Assembly: GCF_900119485.1 (NCBI RefSeq)
Contig: NZ_FPJZ01000020.1
Coordinates: 1 to 41,806, forward strand
Length of the DNA stretch: 41,806 nucleotides
Reading direction: 5' to 3'
Source of the DNA: Thermoactinomyces sp. DSM 45891
Lineage (GTDB): Bacteria > Bacillota > Bacilli > Thermoactinomycetales > Thermoactinomycetaceae
Below the pieces are notes generated by a model that saw nothing but the letters and a program-made list of their open reading frames with translations, was not told the origin of the DNA and ran no database searches. Each line of letters opens with the position of its first letter. The stretch's first letter is position 1. Of this stretch, positions 30,620-39,418 are shown piece after piece. Made by a program: the position numbers and the translations under genes.

Positions 30620-31720
30620 ATGAACAATCAAAATAAACGTGTAGTTGTAGGAATGTCAGGTGGGGTAGATTCTTCTGTGACTGCTTGGCTTTTAAAACAA
30701 CAAGGATACGACGTAATCGGTTTATTTATGAAAAACTGGGATGATACCGATGAATTCGGCCATTGTACTGCCACAGAAGATTATGAAGATGTTCGCCGGG
30801 TAGCCACGCAAATCGGCATTCCTTATTATTCCGTTAACTTTGAAAAAGAATATCAAGAAAAAGTCTTTTCTTATTTCTTAGATGAATATCGCAAGGGCCG
30901 GACTCCTAACCCTGATATTATGTGTAATCGAGAGATCAAGTTTGGTGAATTTCTTCAAAAGGCTGAGCAATTAGGAGCAGACTATCTTGCAACTGGTCAC
31001 TATGCTCAGCTAAAAGAAGTAGATGGAACGAGACAGCTTTGTAGAGGCGTAGACCCTAACAAGGATCAAACATACTTCCTTTCCCAAGTACCACAAAGCA
31101 AATTTGCAAATACGCTCTTCCCTCTGGGACATCTAGAGAAAAAAGAAGTTCGTAAAATAGCGGAAGAAGCTGGATTATATACAGCAAAGAAAAAAGATAG
31201 CACTGGCATTTGCTTTATAGGTGAGCGTAATTTTAAAGAGTTCTTAAGCAATTATTTACCTGCACAGCCCGGTGACATGAAAACATTAGATGGCACAATC
31301 GTAGGGAAACATGATGGTTTGATGTATTATACGCTCGGTCAGCGCCAAGGTTTAGGAATCGGTGGTGGAGCAGGTGAAGGAGGGTTACCTTGGTTTGTCA
31401 TTAAGAAAGATGTGCTCCAAAACACCCTCTATGTCGCTCAAGGACACGATCACGATGCACTCTATACCAACGGATTAATCGCCACAGAAGTAAACTGGCT
31501 AGCAGATACCGAAGCACCCACAAAGCCCTTCTCTTGTACAGCCAAGTTTAGATATCGTCAAAAAGACCAAAGCGTTACTGTAATTCCTCAAGTAAACGGC
31601 AACACATGGAACATCCAATTCCATGAACAACAACGCGCTGTCACTCCTGGTCAATCGGTCGTATTTTACGATGGAGAAGTCTGCCTGGGTGGCGGTATTA
31701 TCGACTCTACCTATGTATAA
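30620..31720 (+). CDS. mnmA: tRNA-specific 2-thiouridylase MnmA
   Basis: This 366-residue enzyme thiolates U34 of tRNA-Lys, -Glu and -Gln using ATP and sulfur relayed from a cysteine desulfurase. The PP-loop is VVGMSGGVDSSVTAWLL near residues 9-25. The catalytic cysteines are in NPDIMCNREIKFG and STGICFIGERNF. The tRNA-interacting segments GLGIGGG and VTPGQSVVFYDGEVCLGGGII are also present. The start is ATG 30620 behind AAAGAGATG; an in-frame TTG 30587 gives 11 extra residues without a ribosome site. It has its own promoter and terminator. The cysteine desulfurase often adjacent in Bacilli is absent here. Confidence 0.96.
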   Translation: MNNQNKRVVVGMSGGVDSSVTAWLLKQQGYDVIGLFMKNWDDTDEFGHCTATEDYEDVRRVATQIGIPYYSVNFEKEYQEKVFSYFLDEYRKGRTPNPDIMCNREIKFGEFLQKAEQLGADYLATGHYAQLKEVDGTRQLCRGVDPNKDQTYFLSQVPQSKFANTLFPLGHLEKKEVRKIAEEAGLYTAKKKDSTGICFIGERNFKEFLSNYLPAQPGDMKTLDGTIVGKHDGLMYYTLGQRQGLGIGGGAGEGGLPWFVIKKDVLQNTLYVAQGHDHDALYTNGLIATEVNWLADTEAPTKPFSCTAKFRYRQKDQSVTVIPQVNGNTWNIQFHEQQRAVTPGQSVVFYDGEVCLGGGIIDSTYV

Positions 31721-31746
31721 GAGAAACGGAAGGCACACATTTCGAG

Positions 31747-31781
31747 GGGATAGCAAATAAAGCTATCTCTTTTCTTTGAAT
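31747..31781 (+). terminator. mnmA terminator
   Basis: GGGATAGC pairs with GCTATCTC around AAATAAA, followed by TTTTCTTT. Confidence 0.75.
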
Positions 31782-31846
31782 TTATCTTTCATAATTTTGT
31801 AAATTATAGTAAGATGTTACCAAATATTGTCGAGGAGGATCAGAAT

Positions 31847-33148
31847 TTGCGAAACGAATTTTATCTAGAAGATCACGATCCAGATCAACACCTATTTGAA
31901 CAACCGAAACCACGGAGATGGAGGCCGAGCTTAACCTTCTTCCTTATTATCCTGGTGATCGCTGGAAGCACTGTCATCACGTACTTCATAACTCAGACAT
32001 CCTCCAGTACCCTTACATCCCAGTCATCAAAGCCACAACCAGAGCCTGTCAAGGAACCAATAGCAGACCCTAGTACCCAGACAGAACCCGCTGAACCTGC
32101 TTTAGTTGAACCATACCGAGGAGATCAAGCTGGTTTTCCCGAATTGATCGCTCAAGTCCCGAACGATGATGCAAATAAAAAGGATCAGCCAATAAAGGAA
32201 CAAAACTCCGATCAAAGCATTACACCTGAAAAGGAAAAGATGCCTATTACACCCAAGCCAAAAAATCAGTTAAGTAAAGAAAATAAACCTGAACACACAG
32301 TCGTGAACACTGACAAGCAAAACATTTCTACTCAAACTTCTACTGTTGACACAGCGAAGAGAACCAAGGATAAACAAAAATCGTTGAATCCAGAAAAACA
32401 AACAGTCTCTCCAACTCAAAAACATCAAGATAATCCATCCGAGAAACAACCCCTCAAAACGGTTGCAACTCCAGAAAAACAAATAATCTCTGCTACAAAC
32501 ACTCAAAAAACAATCACATCACAAACGAGTAACCAGCCGAAAATCCTACAACAGATGATGGCAGGCGATCAAAAGCAAACAACCAGCATTGAAAAAAAGA
32601 CTTCATCGTCCACGAGCGCCTCAGATAAGTCTATTCAGTGGGTTGTACCTAACAACCCAGAAGAAAACCCATCCAATCAACCAACCAATACCCTTCAACT
32701 AGAAACCTACTTACTAAACCAAGCAGGTGAATTATTGCCCTTGCTCTCAACAAAAACAACCGAACCAAAAGATCTGTTGAAGAACGATTCGACTCCATTC
32801 ATCCAAGTCGAACCACCTACTCGTTTAGACACACTGTTCTTGCAAATACAGAATATCCAAAAATTCATCACTCAAAGTACCGCCTCAGAGGTTCACATTC
32901 TCATAAATAATGGACAAAAAGAGCCATCCGAAAAAATCAGCTATATCCAGACCATCCTCACCTCATTCATACGCCAGTCAACTCAGCAGGCAAACAAGAA
33001 ACTAATTCTACATAAACCTAATACACAATCTACATCACTCTATTTCTCACTCCTTGAAAATGCGGATGGACTCTCCACTCAGATCGAGCCTATTACTACA
33101 ATTGGTACAAGGCTCAATCGAATCTCCACACCACCCATTAAGGAATAA
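31847..33148 (+). CDS. Membrane-anchored low-complexity protein of unknown function
   Basis: The 433-residue product has a short cytoplasmic head, one membrane helix (about residues 27-46, SLTFFLIILVIAGSTVITYF) and a large outside part. Roughly residues 50-280 are Lys/Gln/Thr/Pro/Ser-rich low complexity with imperfect PEKQ-x-(I/V)-S repeats (NPEKQTVSPTQ, TPEKQIISATN). The last 150 residues are less biased and may fold (RLDTLFLQIQNIQKFI). The start is TTG 31847 because GAGGAGG lies 8 bases upstream; the frame extends to ATG 31814 without a site. The layout suits a protein crossing the wall or acting as a spacer. Family unknown. Confidence 0.7.
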   Translation: MRNEFYLEDHDPDQHLFEQPKPRRWRPSLTFFLIILVIAGSTVITYFITQTSSSTLTSQSSKPQPEPVKEPIADPSTQTEPAEPALVEPYRGDQAGFPELIAQVPNDDANKKDQPIKEQNSDQSITPEKEKMPITPKPKNQLSKENKPEHTVVNTDKQNISTQTSTVDTAKRTKDKQKSLNPEKQTVSPTQKHQDNPSEKQPLKTVATPEKQIISATNTQKTITSQTSNQPKILQQMMAGDQKQTTSIEKKTSSSTSASDKSIQWVVPNNPEENPSNQPTNTLQLETYLLNQAGELLPLLSTKTTEPKDLLKNDSTPFIQVEPPTRLDTLFLQIQNIQKFITQSTASEVHILINNGQKEPSEKISYIQTILTSFIRQSTQQANKKLILHKPNTQSTSLYFSLLENADGLSTQIEPITTIGTRLNRISTPPIKE

Positions 33149-33150
33149 AT

Positions 33151-33219
33151 AAAAAGAGCCCTTGATGAATCCCTCAGACTGCCTCTATTGTCTGAAAGAT
33201 TCATCAAGGGCTCTTTTTT
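33151..33219. terminator. Strong terminator after the low-complexity protein gene
   Basis: AAAGAGCCCTTGATGAAT pairs with ATTCATCAAGGGCTCTTT, with an inner CAGAC/GTCTG stem, then a T-run. Confidence 0.92.
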
Positions 33220-33374
33220 GGTGTAAACACTCTATTTGCAACAAGTCTCATCTACTTCCACCAAGGAATTGGAGCAACTCTACTCAGCTTCCGGCTTTCC
33301 GAACATACCCAAACCAACAAGAACCTCTAAGGCTGTACTAAACAATTCTTCATAAGGTCAAGTATATGTCGTCG

Positions 33375-35291
33375 TTACACTATATGACGTTTCATATGCT
33401 TTATATATCGGGAATTTGCAAAGGAAAAATAGACAAGTTGGAAGATGAAAAATATGCTTATCCCACTAAAAATAACAAAAGGATTTACACCTAATTGTCT
33501 ACTCATCACGAGTATAGAGAATCCAGAGTAGAGTACAGCTACAAAAAACGGTAAGAAAAATAGTACAGCGATTTGAATCGTAATAGTCGATCGTAGCTCT
33601 GATAAAGTAAGTCCTATTTTAGAAATAGAGTAGTATTTTCGCTGATCCTCTTCTAAGTCTGCGTATAGTCGGAAATAAAGAAAGCTAGCGGCAGCTAAAA
33701 AGAATATCATAGCAATGAAAATACCAATAAACATCATCACATCAAACACTTGTTTTGCCTGAACAAGCTGGGCGCCTCGGGCTATGAAATGTTCGTTGAT
33801 CCCTTTCGCCTCTTGTTGCAATTTCTGCCCTATTTGCACCTCAATCGAATCTCGTTTCGGAATTTCATCATTCCACGAAGGGACAAAATAGTTATAAAGT
33901 GTCTCTTCTGTAAGGTAAGTCTTATTCTCTTTCGATGAGAGTAACAACTCGGTGTAGTCCGTATCGTTTACAACAAATTCATATGGTATTTGAGGCCGGA
34001 CGTGATCTTTTTTAGGGAGTATTTTTCGCTCTTGAATATGGAATTTTTTCTTTCCTACCTGCATAGAGGAAGGGGAGGGTGCATCTTCTTCCATCCTACT
34101 AGTAGTGAGAAGGATCACCTCACTCGATTTTAACAAGGGGATAATCTTTATCCCATTACGTTTTGCCCAGTTCTCATATTCAGAAAGCTTCATAAAATCA
34201 TAGGTCTTATCTAATTGACGATCACGGATAGTTAGAATAGTAGTCGTCATTTTCAAATAGGAAACACCCGCATTTTTTAATTCTTGACCTACCTTTTTAT
34301 CAAGAGTTGACTCCTTTTTTCCATTCTTATCTTCAAATGGAGTAACTTGAAAATGAAAACTACTATCAAGGGAATCGATAATAAATTCCTTTATAGCTAA
34401 GAATCCACCCGCACTGGTAAAGGCAACGGTAGAGACAATCGTCACCAGAAAGAACAGACGAGCATTATCTTTAATCCGATAAGAGAGATCAGATAGCCAT
34501 AACAGCTTAGTCCCTCCCCAAAAGAAAGAGCGCTTCTGTTTTAACAAACGTATGATGACGACACTTAAATGTGAAAATAAAAAGTACGTACCAATGATCA
34601 GTAGGAGTGGAGTAAGTACAATGCTTATTGTATTAATCCCGAGACTCACCAGAAACAAGGCACTACAAATCGTTCCAGCAGATAGTAGAGCTAGAAAAAT
34701 AGAGATTCTCGGTTCTTTTTTTGGTTTTACAGACCCCTGAATCAGAGTAAGTATGTTGTTCTTTCTGATCATAAATCGAGTGAAGAATGAAGCGATGAGA
34801 AATAAGAGAAAAAACGACCCAGCAGTAACCTGAACGGCTGTGATGGGAAAGTAAAACGAGAGTGGAGGCATATCGATAATATTCGTTGCCCCAAGGAAGA
34901 ATAGTTGCATGAACAATAGTCCAGCTAATATCCCCGTCCCGATCGACATCGCTCCAATGATGATATGTTCTAAAAAGACAAGTCGACTTAGCTTATTAGA
35001 AGTAGCCCCCATCAGGGTTAGTAGTCCAAACTCCTTACTCCTGATTTTCAAAAAATTACCTATGGAATAGATAACGAACAAGAACGAAAAGAAATAAATA
35101 ATAAACTCAGCTACTATCATCCCGATTTGAACGGTATTTCCAATCGTTTCGTCTTGAGTGATACGAGGATGGAAGATAAAAGCAGCATAAGAAAAGAAAA
35201 TCATAACTGAAAACGCACTACTAAAAAAGAAAGCTAGATAATTCCGTATACTTCTCGAAATATTTCGATACGCAAATTGCCAAAACGTCAT
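33375..35291 (-). CDS. FtsX-like ABC permease of the BceB type, without its ATPase
   Basis: The 638-residue membrane protein opens with MTFWQFAYRNISRSIRNYLAF and has about ten predicted helices. A large extracytoplasmic domain (about residues 300-510) lies between helices 7 and 8, the layout of BceB-type permeases for bacitracin and other peptide antibiotics. These need a BceA-type ATPase, normally encoded immediately upstream, and often a BceRS two-component system. Here the upstream neighbour is a lysozyme gene and no ATPase lies anywhere in the window. ATG 35291 follows CAGGAGGA. A cluster of GTAAG inverted repeats lies about 70-100 bases upstream. It may pair with a distant ATPase, or be a remnant. 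Confidence 0.85.
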   Translation of the reverse strand: MTFWQFAYRNISRSIRNYLAFFFSSAFSVMIFFSYAAFIFHPRITQDETIGNTVQIGMIVAEFIIYFFSFLFVIYSIGNFLKIRSKEFGLLTLMGATSNKLSRLVFLEHIIIGAMSIGTGILAGLLFMQLFFLGATNIIDMPPLSFYFPITAVQVTAGSFFLLFLIASFFTRFMIRKNNILTLIQGSVKPKKEPRISIFLALLSAGTICSALFLVSLGINTISIVLTPLLLIIGTYFLFSHLSVVIIRLLKQKRSFFWGGTKLLWLSDLSYRIKDNARLFFLVTIVSTVAFTSAGGFLAIKEFIIDSLDSSFHFQVTPFEDKNGKKESTLDKKVGQELKNAGVSYLKMTTTILTIRDRQLDKTYDFMKLSEYENWAKRNGIKIIPLLKSSEVILLTTSRMEEDAPSPSSMQVGKKKFHIQERKILPKKDHVRPQIPYEFVVNDTDYTELLLSSKENKTYLTEETLYNYFVPSWNDEIPKRDSIEVQIGQKLQQEAKGINEHFIARGAQLVQAKQVFDVMMFIGIFIAMIFFLAAASFLYFRLYADLEEDQRKYYSISKIGLTLSELRSTITIQIAVLFFLPFFVAVLYSGFSILVMSRQLGVNPFVIFSGISIFFIFQLVYFSFANSRYIKHMKRHIV

Positions 35292-35356
35292 GAATCGTCC
35301 TCCTGACGTTATAGTATTGGAATATTGTAATCGATCTATTCATTCGAAGATATGGA

Positions 35357-35390
35357 GTAAGCTTACACCTATCTTACTCTTGTGTAAGAT
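35357..35390. promoter_or_regulatory. Cluster of GTAAG inverted repeats upstream of the BceB-type permease gene
   Basis: GTAAGCTTAC (35357-35366) is a perfect palindrome. CTTACAC (35362-35368) pairs with GTGTAAG (35382-35388), and ATCTTAC (35371-35377) with GTAAGAT (35384-35390). On the minus strand TTACA-CAAG-AGTAA resembles the BceR pattern TNACA-N4-TGTAA as I recall it, with one mismatch. Confidence 0.45.
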
Positions 35391-35415
35391 TTAGACCTCG
35401 TCCCGACACCATTCT

Positions 35416-35446
35416 AAAAAAGCGGATTTACAAGAAATCCGCTTTT
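35416..35446. terminator. Terminator of the GH25 lysozyme gene
   Basis: AAGCGGATTT and AAATCCGCTT form the stem, with A and T runs on the two sides. It lies 6 bases past the lysozyme stop codon on the minus strand. Confidence 0.85.
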
Positions 35447-35451
35447 ATTAG

Positions 35452-36198
35452 TCATTTAAATCTTTGCTTAAACTCTTCCAAGGTTCCATTAAAGACATTG
35501 ATATCTACATAACTATTAATCCCATTCACTCTTCCTCTATTACTGTACTGCCATAATGCCCACTTTTGTCTACCCAGTGTAGGAAATTTGAAGATATCTC
35601 TAATCCAAATATCAAACTCATTCAGGTGATCTTTGATATATGTATGATAGGTATCATATGTAACATATAAGATAGGCTTCGTCTTATATTCTTGTTCCAT
35701 TTTAAATGCTAGCGTCCGCAACTCTTTTCTTACTTTATCCTGATTATGTTCCAGATGGATCTCCACATCGATCACAGGGGGCAAGCTATCCGACTGCTTC
35801 GGTACAGTATTGATAAAATGGATCGCTTGTTCTTCTCCGGAACTCCCCATAGAAAAAAAGTGATATGCACCTGCTAAGAATCCGTATTTCTTTGCCTCTT
35901 CCCAATTGGTTTCAAACTTGGGGTCGACGAAATCACGTCCTTCCGTCGCTTTCATATAAACGAATTGAAATTCGTCCGCTTCTTGAACCACTCGCCAATG
36001 AATATGTCCTTGATGGTGTGATACATCTAAACCTTTCACTTCATACCCTACTGCAAACAATGAATTATGCCATATTATCCCCTTAAACTCTAAAAAGAAC
36101 AGAGTAATGATCAAGATTGTAAGGATAACCAACCATCTAGAGCGTTTTATATATATCCATCCTTTTTCTAAATTGATTGGTGAGAGAATTTTGCGCAT
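35452..36198 (-). CDS. GH25-family lysozyme (muramidase), membrane-anchored
   Basis: The 248-residue protein has an N-terminal membrane helix (about residues 23-41) and a GH25 domain. The domain starts VKGLDVSHHQGHIHW with the first catalytic Asp, has FVYMKATEGRDFVDP, and carries the DxE pair in PPVIDVEIHLE. It ends WALWQYSNRGRVNGINSYVDINVFNG, as family members do. GH25 enzymes cleave the beta-1,4 bond of peptidoglycan. Its start is uncertain: ATG 36198 overlaps the SulP gene by 31 bases and has no ribosome site, while AGAAAAAGGATGG farther in serves no usual start codon. A start inside the overlap implies coupling to the SulP gene. Confidence 0.85.
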   Translation of the reverse strand: MRKILSPINLEKGWIYIKRSRWLVILTILIITLFFLEFKGIIWHNSLFAVGYEVKGLDVSHHQGHIHWRVVQEADEFQFVYMKATEGRDFVDPKFETNWEEAKKYGFLAGAYHFFSMGSSGEEQAIHFINTVPKQSDSLPPVIDVEIHLEHNQDKVRKELRTLAFKMEQEYKTKPILYVTYDTYHTYIKDHLNEFDIWIRDIFKFPTLGRQKWALWQYSNRGRVNGINSYVDINVFNGTLEEFKQRFK

Positions 36199-37889
36199 TC
36201 ATGAAAAACAAAATGCTTACATCCGATACATTTATTCAACTCGATTTGCTCTAGAGCATAATCAATAGCTCTTCCTGTATGATCAAAGAAATGTTCCCTT
36301 CCAATCTCGTCAAATAATCCATTTTTTATCAAGCTTTCTTTTAAGGAGGGGATCATTCCTGATACTAATAATAAGCCACCTTGTCTTTGTAATGAATGAA
36401 GAAAGAGCCGAAAAGATGCTTCCCCTGTTACATCCATAAAAGGAACTTGTCTCAAACGTAAAATAAAGACTTTTGGTTTACAGCAGACAGCTTTCATAAT
36501 GTTTTGTTCAAACAACTGAGCCGTTCCAAAGAAAATAGGACCTTCAACTGTATAAATGCTAATTTGCGGGCAGTCATGAGTGTCATTGACAACATGGGGC
36601 AACACTTTTTCATGATTACTACTATGATCAGGAAGTACTTTACTCATCACAAGCATACCACTCATACGCTTGGCAAACAGAAGAACAGACAAAAAAAGCC
36701 CGATGCCGACCGCTGTAGTCAAGCTTGTGAAAATAGTAAGGAAAAAGGTTACTAGTAATACAAGGGAATCCCCTGTTTTTGTTTTCAGCACTCGTATAAA
36801 ATGTTTTCGTTCACTCATATTCCAAGCCACTACCATTAAGATAGGAGTCATACTTGCCAGCGGAATATGTGCTGTGTATGGAGCCAGTAATAGCAACGTC
36901 AAAAGAACAAATAAACCATGAGTGATTCCCGAGATGGGGGACATCCCTCCACTTCTAATATTAGTGGCTGTCCGAGCAATAGCACCAGTAGCTGGAATTC
37001 CCCCAATCAAAGGTGTGACGATGTTTGCGATCCCTTGACCCAACAACTCACGATTACTATTATGTTTTGTGTGTGTCATTCCATCTGCCACAACAGCGGA
37101 TAAGAGAGACTCGATTCCACCCAAAATAGCAATGACAAAAGCCGGAACCAACAACATTTGAATTCGTTCAAACGTAATCTCAGGCATGTGGAGGGATGGA
37201 AGAGTACTCGGAATTGCACCAAATACAGTACCGATCGTAGGAACATGGCCTGAGAAAAATAACATTGCTATCGCAGTAGAAACAACTAAACCGACTAACG
37301 ATCCTGGAACTCGGGGAAATAGCTTCGTTGTAAGCAGCATAACCCCCAAACAAATCACAGCAGTAGTAACACTATATAGGTTAACAGAGCTAAGATGATC
37401 GATGATTTCTGCGATATTGGCCATAAATTGCTCATGCTTTTCCATTCCCGTCAAACCCAAAAAGTCCGCAATCTGCCCTGTGAAGATAATAACCGCTATT
37501 CCTGCAGTAAATCCGATGATAACCGGTTGTGGGATATATTTAATAAATGAACCCAGTTTAAAAATCCCCATCAAACACAGGATCACTCCCGCTAACAAGC
37601 CAGCCAACAGTAAGTTTTCATATCCATATGTTAGTACAATCCCTAAGAGAATCGGAATAAAAGCCCCCGTCGGGCCCCCAATTTGAAATCTCGAACCACC
37701 TAACAGTGAAATCAATACACCCGCCATAATCGTAGTATAAATTCCATACTCAGGCTTCACACCCGAAGCAATAGCAAAAGACATAGCTAGAGGGAGAGAA
37801 ATGATACCTACAATCGTTCCTGCCAGAAGATCTTTTCGAAGATGTTTCCATGAATATCCTCTATACCGACTAAAAAATGAGTCTTCCAT
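36168..37889 (-). CDS. SulP-family anion transporter with STAS domain
   Basis: The 573-residue protein opens MEDSFFSRYRGYSWKHLRKDLLAG, followed by TIVGIISLPLAMSFAIASGVKPEYGIYT, the SulP signature. It continues with about a dozen membrane helices and a C-terminal STAS domain (about residues 440-545, ISIYTVEGPIFFG, RQVPFMDVTG). SulP proteins carry sulfate, bicarbonate or other anions; specificity is not readable here. After STAS there is a short tail with CIGC...HEC cysteines and two His. The start ATG 37889 lies 10 bases from AAGAAGGG. A 52-codon longer frame from 38045 has no ribosome site. Transcribed from a good promoter divergent from the Rieske gene. Confidence 0.9.
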   Translation of the reverse strand: MEDSFFSRYRGYSWKHLRKDLLAGTIVGIISLPLAMSFAIASGVKPEYGIYTTIMAGVLISLLGGSRFQIGGPTGAFIPILLGIVLTYGYENLLLAGLLAGVILCLMGIFKLGSFIKYIPQPVIIGFTAGIAVIIFTGQIADFLGLTGMEKHEQFMANIAEIIDHLSSVNLYSVTTAVICLGVMLLTTKLFPRVPGSLVGLVVSTAIAMLFFSGHVPTIGTVFGAIPSTLPSLHMPEITFERIQMLLVPAFVIAILGGIESLLSAVVADGMTHTKHNSNRELLGQGIANIVTPLIGGIPATGAIARTATNIRSGGMSPISGITHGLFVLLTLLLLAPYTAHIPLASMTPILMVVAWNMSERKHFIRVLKTKTGDSLVLLVTFFLTIFTSLTTAVGIGLFLSVLLFAKRMSGMLVMSKVLPDHSSNHEKVLPHVVNDTHDCPQISIYTVEGPIFFGTAQLFEQNIMKAVCCKPKVFILRLRQVPFMDVTGEASFRLFLHSLQRQGGLLLVSGMIPSLKESLIKNGLFDEIGREHFFDHTGRAIDYALEQIELNKCIGCKHFVFHECAKFSHQSI

Positions 37890-37931
37890 GATGTGTTGAA
37901 CCCTTCTTTTCCATATAATTGATATGCGTAC

Positions 37932-37961
37932 ATTATAGTATTCAGATATTAGGATGTACAA
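37932..37961 (-). promoter_or_regulatory. Promoter of the SulP-lysozyme pair
   Basis: TTGTAC (37956-37961), 18-base spacer, TATAAT (37932-37937) on the minus strand, about 45 bases upstream of the start codon. Confidence 0.65.
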
Positions 37962-38048
37962 TACTCCTTTGGTCGAATAGCTCTTCATGAGGCCATTTAT
38001 AGAAGCTCTATGAAATTCAGTAATAGGAATTAGCTCTGCAATCATTTT

Positions 38049-38076
38049 TTGCTCTCTGGGTCCACCTCCATATAAA
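38049..38076 (+). promoter_or_regulatory. Possible promoter of the Rieske oxygenase gene
   Basis: TTGCTC (38049-38054), 16-base spacer, TATAAA (38071-38076), about 70 bases ahead of the start. Confidence 0.45.
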
Positions 38077-38146
38077 CTATATGGAAAGGGTAATTTCTTT
38101 TCATTCCTATTTTCTATTCAAGATTACTTTTATTAAGGAGAAAAAA

Positions 38147-39094
38147 ATGACTCTAAAAATTAACAAGGTATTCCCACGTAATTGGTATGCTGTAAGTTAT
38201 TCAAAAGATTTGAAGCAAAAACCAATAAAGAAAAGAGTTTCTGGAAAAGATTTCGTGTTATTTCGGAATGAAAAGGGCCAAACCCAGGCCTTATTTCCTT
38301 ACTGTCCACATCGTGGTGCTGACTTATCGCTTGGAAAAGTAGTTAATGGTTCACTAGTCTGTCCCTACCATGGTTGGGCCTTCAACGGCTGTGGTACCTG
38401 TATAAGAATTCCATCCCAGCCCACTAAACCGATCCCAAAATTTGCTCATACCCTATCCTACCCTGTAATAGAAAAGATGGGGTTGATTTGGGTATACCCT
38501 GATAATGAGGAAGCCCCGCCAGAATGGAAAACATTCCACACAATGGAGAAAGTTCCTTTTAAACTCTCCCCTTTCCAGGCCACTTGGAAGGCACACTTTA
38601 CTCGATCAATCGAATCTGTGCTGGATATTGCTCACCTCGCTTTTGTACATAAAAAAACGATTGGCAGAAAAACAAAAGCTGAATCGACTCATTATAAGCT
38701 AGAGGGGACATTGGATCAGTTTGTATTCTCAAACGGTAATGCTTACCTCGAATACCAATTTCCGCATCAATGGATGCTGCATAGTGGAAAACAAGAGAAT
38801 GAGTCATTTATTCAGTACGTTACGTTTACTCCGATTGATGAAGAAGAAACCTTAATAATGGGATATGCAGGAAGGACTTTTTTAAAGCAACTCTCGCTAC
38901 TAGACCGTATCTTAACTAGATATAGTCTAAAAGTACTAAAAGAGGATCAAGCGATTGTAGAAAGTCAACATCCTAGACCTATACCAGAAGCATTACAAAT
39001 GGAAGCCCACGTCTATGCGGATATGGCTCAAGTTCAGTTTAGAAAGCGTTGGTTTCAGTTTCTACAAAGTGAGCCTTGCTTTTCACTTGATTAA
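38147..39094 (+). CDS. Rieske non-heme iron oxygenase, alpha-subunit type
   Basis: The 315-residue protein has the Rieske [2Fe-2S] motifs CPHRGADL (C53, H55) and CPYHGW (C72, H75). The catalytic domain has mononuclear iron ligands expected in SVLDIAHLAFVHKK (Asp and two His, near residues 161-174). Such enzymes hydroxylate or demethylate a substrate with O2 and electrons from a separate reductase; no reductase or ferredoxin gene is nearby. The layout, with a short C-terminus and no beta subunit, is like vanillate demethylase or pheophorbide-type oxygenases, but the substrate is unknown. ATG 38147 follows AAGGAGA; a longer frame from 38081 overlaps the promoter. It stands alone between a SulP gene and tRNAs. 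Confidence 0.88.
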   Translation: MTLKINKVFPRNWYAVSYSKDLKQKPIKKRVSGKDFVLFRNEKGQTQALFPYCPHRGADLSLGKVVNGSLVCPYHGWAFNGCGTCIRIPSQPTKPIPKFAHTLSYPVIEKMGLIWVYPDNEEAPPEWKTFHTMEKVPFKLSPFQATWKAHFTRSIESVLDIAHLAFVHKKTIGRKTKAESTHYKLEGTLDQFVFSNGNAYLEYQFPHQWMLHSGKQENESFIQYVTFTPIDEEETLIMGYAGRTFLKQLSLLDRILTRYSLKVLKEDQAIVESQHPRPIPEALQMEAHVYADMAQVQFRKRWFQFLQSEPCFSLD

Positions 39095-39132
39095 AAAGAG
39101 ATCCCATTCAACTTTTAGCCCCAACACATAGC

Positions 39133-39176
39133 GAAACCCCGCTTATACCAAGGGATTCTGGCATAAGCGGGGTTTC
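39133..39176. terminator. Terminator between the Rieske gene and the tRNA-Arg array
   Basis: GAAACCCCGCTTAT pairs with ATAAGCGGGGTTTC; the stem serves the plus-strand gene and probably the minus-strand tRNAs. Confidence 0.8.
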
Positions 39177-39183
39177 ATTCATT

Positions 39184-39260
39184 TGGCGTGCCCTGAAGGA
39201 TTCGAACCCTCGACCTTCTGATCCGTAGTCAGACACTCTATCCAGCTGAGCTAAGGGCAC
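39184..39260 (-). tRNA. tRNA-Arg(ACG), copy 1
   Basis: Minus-strand cloverleaf of 77 nt including the encoded CCA. The acceptor GTGCCCT pairs with AGGGCAC, discriminator G; the anticodon loop reads CTACGGA. T-stem GAGGG / CCTTC. Confidence 0.95.
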
Positions 39261-39301
39261 ATCTCACTATATGATTCAATTCCTTACTCTAAGAGAGTAG
39301 A

Positions 39302-39378
39302 TGGCGTGCCCTGAAAGATTCGAACTCTCGACCTTCTGATCCGTAGTCAGACACTCTATCCAGCTGAGCTAAGGGCAC
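39302..39378 (-). tRNA. tRNA-Arg(ACG), copy 2, with a compensated T-stem
   Basis: Same as copy 1 except for two bases in the T-stem (GAGAG / CTTTC), which change a G-C pair to A-U and keep pairing. CCA is encoded. Confidence 0.95.
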
Positions 39379-39418
39379 ATCTCATTATATGATTCAATCT
39401 CTCTACTCTAAGAGTAAA

